Part shown: one piece after another, positions 37,828 to 43,803 of the stretch
Layout of the letters: each line of letters starts with the position of its first letter
Position numbering within the stretch: position 1 is the first letter of the stretch
From: Syntrophomonadaceae bacterium
GTDB taxonomy: Bacteria > Bacillota > Dethiobacteria > DTU022 > PWGO01
Length of the DNA stretch: 43,803 nt
Reading direction: 5' to 3'
Assembly: GCA_003554525.1 (NCBI GenBank)
Contig: PWGO01000051.1
Span: forward strand, 1-43,803
Made by a program: the position numbers and the translations under genes
The notes under the pieces: generated by a model
What the model saw: only the letters and a program-made list of their open reading frames with translations
The model's database searches: none
Told to the model about the DNA's origin: nothing

Positions 37828-38247
37828 TTATTTTAGTTTTTTACCGGTGGAAGTTACAGAAAGCTTGCCGTGCAGGACTCCCTTAACCCCTAAAATCCGG
37901 TCTGCCACTTCCCTGGTTTCCTTAGCTTTGCCTTTTAAAACCAGAACTTCAAGGCAGTTGTGCTCATCCAGGTGGACGTGCATGGTGGAAAGTATTATGT
38001 GGTGATAGGAATGCTGCAGTTCCGTAAGCAAGTCGGTAAGTCCCCTTACATGGTGATCGTACACCAGGGTAAGAGTGCCGGCCACCTCTTCTTTTTCCTC
38101 TTTCCAGTCTTCTTCAACCAGGTTGTCCCGTATAAGATCCCTTATAGCTTCTGAACGATTGGCGTATCCTTTCTGCACTATTTCCCGGTCAAAACGTTCA
38201 AGGAGTTCTTCGCTAATAGAAATTCCAAAGCGTACCAACTGGTTCAA
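37828..38247 (-). CDS. nikR: Nickel-responsive transcriptional regulator NikR
   Basis: N-terminal ribbon-helix-helix [15 protein letters not shown]; metal motif [17 protein letters not shown]. Confidence 0.94.
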   Translation of the reverse strand: MNQLVRFGISISEELLERFDREIVQKGYANRSEAIRDLIRDNLVEEDWKEEKEEVAGTLTLVYDHHVRGLTDLLTELQHSYHHIILSTMHVHLDEHNCLEVLVLKGKAKETREVADRILGVKGVLHGKLSVTSTGKKLK

Positions 38248-38480
38248 AGCAGCTCCAGGCCCCCTTTAATATTTATTGGCTGAGAGGTTATTTTTAACCG
38301 TTATTAATTATATCATAATTTAAATTCAGTATTATAGAAAGAATAATTCCCCGGGCACAATTAAAAAAACCAATAAAAAGCCTGAAAAGTTACAAAAAGT
38401 TGGCCTGCAGGTGTCTAAACCATGAATAAAATGGCAATAATAGTAATAGAAACCATTAACAACGAGGTGGAGGGATAACC

Positions 38481-39293
38481 ATGCAGGACCGGAAAGTTCA
38501 AATTAGCGGTGTAAACACGTTTAAGTTGCCCACATTAAGCAATCAAAATATTATGGAACTATTTAAAAGATTACATAATGGTGACAGCTCTGCGCGGGAA
38601 GAACTAGTACAGGGCAATTTGCGTCTGGTATTGAGTATATTGCAGCGGTTTAAAAACCGGGGAGAAGTAATGGACGACCTTTTTCAGGTGGGTTGTATAG
38701 GGCTTATGAAAGCAATTGACAACTTTAAAATGGAACAGCAGGTCAATTTCTCTACCTACGCCGTTCCCATGATAGCCGGTGAAATTAAAAGATACCTGCG
38801 TGATAACAACAGTATACACGTTAGCCGCTCGGTCAAAAATACAGCTCACCGTATACAGCAAACCAGGGAGCGTTTAACGGGGGAAAGGCAGCAGGAACCA
38901 ACCCTGAAAGAAATTGCGGAAGAAATGGACCTCTTGGAAGAAGAAGTAGTTTTTGCTCTGAATTCGGTAAATGACCCGGTATCTATTTACGACCCTGTTT
39001 TTAATGACAGCACGGACCCGGTATACGTGATGGACTTGATTAGCGACCAGAAAGAAACCACGGAAAGCTGGCTGGAGAACTTGACGGTTAAAGAAGCCCT
39101 GAAACGCTTGAGCCGGAGAGAAAAGCAAATAATAGAAGCACGGTTTTTCCAGGGGAAAACACAGCTGGAAATTGCAGAAGAGCTGGGTATATCCCAGGCC
39201 CAGGTTTCCAGGCTGGAAAAAGGAGCCCTTCAGTTTATCCGGCGGAACTATTTTAAAGGGGAGAGCAGTAGTGGTGTTAAGGCGGGTATTTAA
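38481..39293 (+). CDS. sigG: Sporulation sigma factor SigG (SigG-like)
   Basis: VQISGVNTFKLPTLSNQNIMELFKRLHNGDSSAREELVQGNLRLVLSILQRF...LFQVGCIGLMKAIDNF...ISQAQVSRLEKGAL. Confidence 0.9.
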   Translation: MQDRKVQISGVNTFKLPTLSNQNIMELFKRLHNGDSSAREELVQGNLRLVLSILQRFKNRGEVMDDLFQVGCIGLMKAIDNFKMEQQVNFSTYAVPMIAGEIKRYLRDNNSIHVSRSVKNTAHRIQQTRERLTGERQQEPTLKEIAEEMDLLEEEVVFALNSVNDPVSIYDPVFNDSTDPVYVMDLISDQKETTESWLENLTVKEALKRLSRREKQIIEARFFQGKTQLEIAEELGISQAQVSRLEKGALQFIRRNYFKGESSSGVKAGI

Positions 39294-39939
39294 GGTAAAC
39301 ATAAAATATTTTTGCGGCAGGGCGGCTGTTTTTCTTTTAACTATAGCCGTGGTCCTGGCCCTTCTCTTTCCGCCCGAAGCGTGTTCCGGTTCTTTAGAAT
39401 ACTGGGAAGTTTATAATTTCTCAGAGCCGGTGTTGCGGATGCATGTAAAGGCTCATAACCTGGAAACGGAAGAAGAAAAATTAAAGAACAGGGTCTGGCG
39501 GGAAATACATACCGGCATACTCAAGGAGCTGGAGGAACCATCCGGCCGGGCAGATACGGTATCACAATTAAAGAAAAGAATCCCGGAAATAAAAAATACG
39601 GCCCGCGGTGTTATAGAAAGCCGGGGACTGGACCACCCGGTAAAAGTTGAAATAAAAAGAAAAGAATTTCCTCTGCGTAGCTACCAAAACCGGGTTTATC
39701 CGCCCGGGAAATACCTTTCTTTGAATGTTTTTATCGGGGAAGGAAAAGGTAAGAACTGGTGGTGCATGATTTATCCCTCCTTTTGCACCCCTCCCGCCGA
39801 AACAAAAAACCGTGAGGACGCTGCCGATACCCCCTCTTCAAAAAATGAGCCATCGTCAAGAAAAGAAAATTCCGGGCAAAAAGATACCGGGTCATGGTGG
39901 GAAAGGTGGCGATTAATAATTAAAGAATCCTGGAACTGA
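39271..39939 (+). CDS. spoIIR: Stage II sporulation protein R
   Basis: VLRMHVKAHNLETEEEKLKNRVWREI..., NWWCMIYPSFC; GTG start 39271 overlapping sigG. Confidence 0.92.
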   Translation: MVLRRVFKVNIKYFCGRAAVFLLTIAVVLALLFPPEACSGSLEYWEVYNFSEPVLRMHVKAHNLETEEEKLKNRVWREIHTGILKELEEPSGRADTVSQLKKRIPEIKNTARGVIESRGLDHPVKVEIKRKEFPLRSYQNRVYPPGKYLSLNVFIGEGKGKNWWCMIYPSFCTPPAETKNREDAADTPSSKNEPSSRKENSGQKDTGSWWERWRLIIKESWN

Positions 39940-40059
39940 TAAGAGACAAAGTGAGCGGTTAAAAAAAGAAATTGAAAAAGCCCGGGGTTTGAATTATAAT
40001 GAACACGGAAAAACAATAAGCAATAGGTGCCCGGTATTCAAGCTCCTGGAGGCTGACCT

Positions 40060-41682
40060 ATGTACATTGGTTTAATAGCAGAATTTATTGGGGGATTGGG
40101 GCTTTTTCTTTTTGGCATGCAGACGATGGCCTCGGGTATGCAGAAAGCTGCGGGGGACAGTCTTCGCCGTATCCTGGAAGCCCTAACTTCCAGACCCTGG
40201 CTGGCAGTTATAACCGGAGCTATTATTACTGTACTCTTGCAGAGTAGTTCTACTACTACGGTCATGATTGTAGGCTTTGCCAATGCCGGGATTGTCAGCC
40301 TGCTTCAGGCTGCGGGCGTCATTATAGGGGCAAACATAGGAACTACTATAACCGCTCAGGTTATTTCTCAGGTTATTTCTTTTGACATTGTTGTCATTGC
40401 CCTTCCGGCTACCGGAATAGGTGCGTTGGTAAATTTTTTTGGAAAGCGCCGCCTTTACAAATATTTTGGACAGGCACTGCTGGGCTTCGGGCTTCTCCTG
40501 TACGGGATGAACGTCATGTCGGATCGCATGAGCCCGTTGAAAGACGTAGAATTTTTTGAAAACATGCTGGTAACTTTCAGTGATGTTCCTTTACTGGGAG
40601 TGCTGGGAGGGGCCATTATTACCGCTCTCCTGCAGAGCAGCAGTGCGGCAACCGGGGTTATAATAGCTCTTTCCAGTGTGGAAGGCCTGATTGATATAAA
40701 AGCAGCATTCCCTTTAGTAGTGGGAACCAACCTGGGCACATGTATCACTGCTTATTTGGCCAGCCTGGGCACCAATATAGCCGCTAAAAGGGTGGCTGTG
40801 GCACACATTTTATTTAATTTCTTTGGCGCAATTATTGTACTTTTTGTTTTATCTCCTTTTACCGCTCTGGTCATGGCAATACCAGGTGATGTGACCCGCC
40901 AGGTAGCCAACGCACATACCATATTTAATGTACTAAACACCCTGCTGGTATTTCCTTTCTTTTATTATTTTGTTAAACTGGTAGAAAAACTGGTTCCGGG
41001 AGAAGAAATGAGCTACAAGCCCGGAGCCAGGCACCTGGACCGCCTTATGCTTAAAACCCCGGCGGCGGCTATCAGCGCAGCGCGCCAGGAAGTAATCCGT
41101 ATGGCCAATATAACCCGCGACATGGTAAATGAAGCTACTAAAGCGTTCTTAAATAACGAGGGTAAAAAAATTGCCCACGTCAACCAGATGGAAGAAATGG
41201 TGGACGGCCTGGAAAAAGAGATCACGGTGTATTTATCGGAGCTTTCCCAGCATTCCATGACCCGCCACCAGTCCAACACGGTTTCCCGGCTGGCGCACGC
41301 CGCTAACGATATTGAGCGTATAGGGGACCATGCCCAGAACATACTTCAACTTTCGGAATTAAAAATAGAAGACAAGCTTCCCTTTACCGAGGAAGCCCTG
41401 GAAGAGTTAAAGCAGCTTTATAGCCAGGTGGACGATATGCTGGAAAGGGCCATACGGTCTTTTGAAACCGAAGATATAAAACTGGCCCGCGAGGTTATAA
41501 CTGACGACAAGTATATAGATGATATGGAAAAAGAGCTTCGCCAGCACCATATAGACCGGATAAATACCAAGAAGTGTTATCCTCCTTCCGGGGTAATTTA
41601 CCTGGACATATTGAGCAATTTTGAAAGGATCGCAGACCACGCTACTAACATTTCGGAGGTAGTGGTAGAATCAATAGATTAA
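40060..41682 (+). CDS. Na/Pi cotransporter family protein with PhoU-like C-terminal domain
   Basis: GLGLFLFGMQTMASGMQ, LLQSSSTTTVMIVGFANAG, LLQSSSAATGVIIALSS; helical PhoU-like region. Confidence 0.95.
   Translation: MYIGLIAEFIGGLGLFLFGMQTMASGMQKAAGDSLRRILEALTSRPWLAVITGAIITVLLQSSSTTTVMIVGFANAGIVSLLQAAGVIIGANIGTTITAQVISQVISFDIVVIALPATGIGALVNFFGKRRLYKYFGQALLGFGLLLYGMNVMSDRMSPLKDVEFFENMLVTFSDVPLLGVLGGAIITALLQSSSAATGVIIALSSVEGLIDIKAAFPLVVGTNLGTCITAYLASLGTNIAAKRVAVAHILFNFFGAIIVLFVLSPFTALVMAIPGDVTRQVANAHTIFNVLNTLLVFPFFYYFVKLVEKLVPGEEMSYKPGARHLDRLMLKTPAAAISAARQEVIRMANITRDMVNEATKAFLNNEGKKIAHVNQMEEMVDGLEKEITVYLSELSQHSMTRHQSNTVSRLAHAANDIERIGDHAQNILQLSELKIEDKLPFTEEALEELKQLYSQVDDMLERAIRSFETEDIKLAREVITDDKYIDDMEKELRQHHIDRINTKKCYPPSGVIYLDILSNFERIADHATNISEVVVESID
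40355..40378 (+). repeat. 12-bp in-frame tandem duplication CTCAGGTTATTT x2 in the Na/Pi gene
   Basis: 40355-40366 and 40367-40378; encodes AQVISQVIS. Confidence 0.95.
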
Positions 41683-41737
41683 CAGTAAATCCGGCAAACG
41701 GGCGGTTAAAATATAATTTTAAACCGGGGTGGAAATA

Positions 41738-42787
41738 TTGAAGCAGGTCAATACCAGGTATATCACTTGCGCCGGGGATGCTGCCGGCAGGGAAGCCCTG
41801 AAAGAAGCAGCCGGCCTGCTGAGAAGCGGTGCCCTGGTAGCTTTCCCTACGGAAACTGTTTACGGCCTGGGAGCCAACATTTTCAAGGAAGAAGCGCTGG
41901 AAAGGATTTTTGAAGTAAAGGGAAGGCCGCAGGACAATCCTTTAATAGTTCACCTCCCGGATATACAGGCAGTAAAGGAAGTTGCCGGGGACCTCCCCCG
42001 CGAAGCTCAATTGTTGGCAGAACGTTTTTGGCCGGGGCCCCTGACCCTGGTTTTAAAGAAGAAAGAAAAGGTGCCGGCACGGGTAAGCTGTGGGTTGCCT
42101 ACAGTAGCGGTAAGGGTTCCTTCTCACCCCATGGCCCGGGAGCTGCTGGTAGAAGCGGGAGTGCCTGTGGCGGCACCCAGTGCAAATATTTCCGGTTCTC
42201 CCAGCCCTACCAGGGCGGAACACGTGTGGAAAGACCTTTCGGGAAAAATAGAAGCTGTAGTAGACGGGGGCAGCTGTGAAATAGGGCTAGAATCTACTGT
42301 TCTTGATTTAACCCGGTCGCCCCCGGTATTGTTACGTCCAGGGGGCATTACCGTAGAGCAGGTTGAGGAATGTTTGGGGATAAAGGTGGTTATATCCGGC
42401 AGCGAAAAGAACAAAGCCCCGGCTTCCCCCGGGGTAAAGTACCGTCACTACTCTCCGGAAGCCCCCCTTTATCTTTTTGTGGGGCCTGGTGGAACAGTGG
42501 AAGAAAAGATGAGGGAGCACTTGCATTACTGGTTGAACAAAGGTTACCAGGCAGGTATTATATGTTCTGAAGAAAACCCGCTGCAGTACGCGGAAGCGGT
42601 GGTAGAAAAACTGGGTTCCCGGAGGGACCATAAGCAAATGGCAGCCACCTTGTATAATTCTTTAAGAAACATGGAAGCCCGCGGGGTGGAAATAATACTG
42701 GTAGAAGGCATTCCCGAAGAAGGCCTGGGCCTGGCCCTTATGAACCGGCTAAAAAAAGCGTCCAAGGAAATAATAAGGGGGAAATAA
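41738..42787 (+). CDS. tsaC: L-threonylcarbamoyladenylate synthase (Sua5/YrdC/YwlC)
   Basis: LLRSGALVAFPTETVYGLGANIF, KGRPQDNPLIVHL, SPGVKYRHYSP; likely TTG start at 41738. Confidence 0.95.
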   Translation: MKQVNTRYITCAGDAAGREALKEAAGLLRSGALVAFPTETVYGLGANIFKEEALERIFEVKGRPQDNPLIVHLPDIQAVKEVAGDLPREAQLLAERFWPGPLTLVLKKKEKVPARVSCGLPTVAVRVPSHPMARELLVEAGVPVAAPSANISGSPSPTRAEHVWKDLSGKIEAVVDGGSCEIGLESTVLDLTRSPPVLLRPGGITVEQVEECLGIKVVISGSEKNKAPASPGVKYRHYSPEAPLYLFVGPGGTVEEKMREHLHYWLNKGYQAGIICSEENPLQYAEAVVEKLGSRRDHKQMAATLYNSLRNMEARGVEIILVEGIPEEGLGLALMNRLKKASKEIIRGK

Positions 42788-42807
42788 TAAAGGGGAAATA
42801 ATAAGGG
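42768..42807 (+). repeat. 14-bp period tandem repeat AAATAATAA(G/A)GGGG x3 across the tsaC stop codon
   Basis: AAATAATAA at 42768, 42782 and 42796. Confidence 0.9.
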
Positions 42808-42845
42808 TTCCGAAAAAATAAGGTGAAAAGCAGGGGTGATAAACT

Positions 42846-43340
42846 ATCAGTAAAGTTTTATTTGTCTGCACGGGAAATACCTGCAGGAGTGTTATGGCAG
42901 AAGCATTATTGAAATACTACCTTGCCCTGGAGTACGGTGAGCTGCCGCTGGAAGTTAAATCGGCGGGGATATCGGCTGTAGAGGGAATGGAGGCCACGAC
43001 GGAAACCCGAAGGGTGCTGCAACAGGAAAAAGGCATAGATGTGAGCGATCACCGCTCCCGGGAGATCACCTGCGAACTGGTTTCTGCGGCAAATTTAATA
43101 GTGGTGATGACCGAAAGACATAAAAATAATCTGTTGCGGAAATACCCGGAAGCCGGGGGGAAAATCAGGCTTCTAAAAGAATTTAAAAAAGCCCCGGAAA
43201 CAGGTTCACCCATCCGTGACGTAGAGGATCCTTTCGGGCAGGATTTACAAAAATACCGGCAAACATTAGAGGAAATTAGCGGGTATATAGAGAACATGGT
43301 TTTAGATCTGGAAAATATCCTTCCGGAAAATTTTAAGTGA
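42846..43340 (+). CDS. ywlE: Low-molecular-weight protein (arginine) phosphatase, YwlE-like; start codon non-canonical/uncertain
   Basis: In-frame codons upstream of the called ATG (42894) encode ISKVLFVCTGNTCRSVMAEALL, the catalytic P-loop; stop TAA at 42840-42842. Confidence 0.85.
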   Translation: MSKVLFVCTGNTCRSVMAEALLKYYLALEYGELPLEVKSAGISAVEGMEATTETRRVLQQEKGIDVSDHRSREITCELVSAANLIVVMTERHKNNLLRKYPEAGGKIRLLKEFKKAPETGSPIRDVEDPFGQDLQKYRQTLEEISGYIENMVLDLENILPENFK

Positions 43341-43381
43341 CTGCTGGGACTTTAAAACTTTAAAAACAGGGGAGAATAACC

Positions 43382-43803
43382 ATGAAAATTGCTCTGGGTT
43401 CAGATCACGCCGGCTTTTTCTTAAAAGAATCTTTAAAGCAGCACCTTGAAGAATCAAGAAACTGCGGAATTTATGATTTTGGCATATTCGACCGTAATCC
43501 TATTGATTATCCGGAGATTGCTCTTACTTTATCGGAAAGCGTGGTGCAGGGCCATTTTTCCCTGGGGGTAATAGTCTGCGGCACCGGTATAGGAGTAGCT
43601 ATTTCCGCCAACAAAATTCCCGGCATAAGGGCAGCCCCCTGCAGTGAACCATTTACTGCCCGCATGTCCCGCGAGCACAACGACGCCAATATTTTAACTT
43701 TAGGTTCCCGTTCTGTTGGCGAGGGACTGGCAAGGGATATTGTGGATGCTTTTATTGATGCTTCTTTTAAAGGTGAACGCCACCAGCGCAGGGTGGGTAA
43801 AAT
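43382..43803 (+). CDS. rpiB: Ribose-5-phosphate isomerase B (truncated by the window end)
   Basis: MKIALGSDHAGFFLKESLKQHLEES...GVIVCGTGIGVAISANKIPGIRAA; frame open to end. Confidence 0.96.
   Translation, partial: MKIALGSDHAGFFLKESLKQHLEESRNCGIYDFGIFDRNPIDYPEIALTLSESVVQGHFSLGVIVCGTGIGVAISANKIPGIRAAPCSEPFTARMSREHNDANILTLGSRSVGEGLARDIVDAFIDASFKGERHQRRVGK

Noticed and set aside
37820-37855. ACCGGT...ACCGGT as a terminator for nikR or prmC
   Set aside because: Short self-complementary hexamers with a long loop and no T-run in the right orientation.
38420-38453. TGAATA upstream of sigG as a sigma-G -35 element
   Set aside because: No acceptable sigma-G -10 (CATNMTA) at the required spacing.
1-43803. 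CRISPR arrays, toxin-antitoxin, restriction-modification or prophage modules
   Set aside because: No spaced repeats or recognisable proteins of these types; the region is core-genome.

Overview
This window is the replication-origin region of a spore-forming Firmicutes (Clostridia-type) chromosome, almost entirely coding. The left part (minus strand) is remB-like / dciA-like (DUF721) / recF / dnaN / dnaA. DnaA-box clusters lie on both sides of dnaA, giving a bipartite oriC. To the right (plus strand) are rpsF-ssb-rpsR, rplI-dnaB, a FAD oxidoreductase, a LysM/G5/M23 hydrolase, walRK-yycH-yycI, murA, htrA, rlmH, an MBL hydrolase, a PBP1A (minus strand), pyruvoyl arginine decarboxylase-speE-speB, pyrG, a spo0F-like regulator, fba, fsa, rho, an M23 hydrolase, rpmE, DUF1385, prfA-prmC, nikR (minus strand), sigG-spoIIR, a Na/Pi cotransporter, tsaC, ywlE and rpiB (truncated by the window end). 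I found no classical defence island, prophage or CRISPR array. The observations most worth following up are: (i) a PyrG/CTP synthase whose glutaminase domain has lost its catalytic Cys (GICLGMQ -> GINVGMH) and other GATase motifs; (ii) a compact 128-bp MITE-like element with 9-bp terminal inverted repeats and perfect 8-bp flanking direct repeats between the MBL and PBP1A genes; (iii) a ywlE frame that includes the catalytic P-loop but has no canonical start codon; (iv) an 8-bp tandem duplication that frameshifts a membrane-protein gene; and (v) several other short tandem duplications, many at gene junctions.
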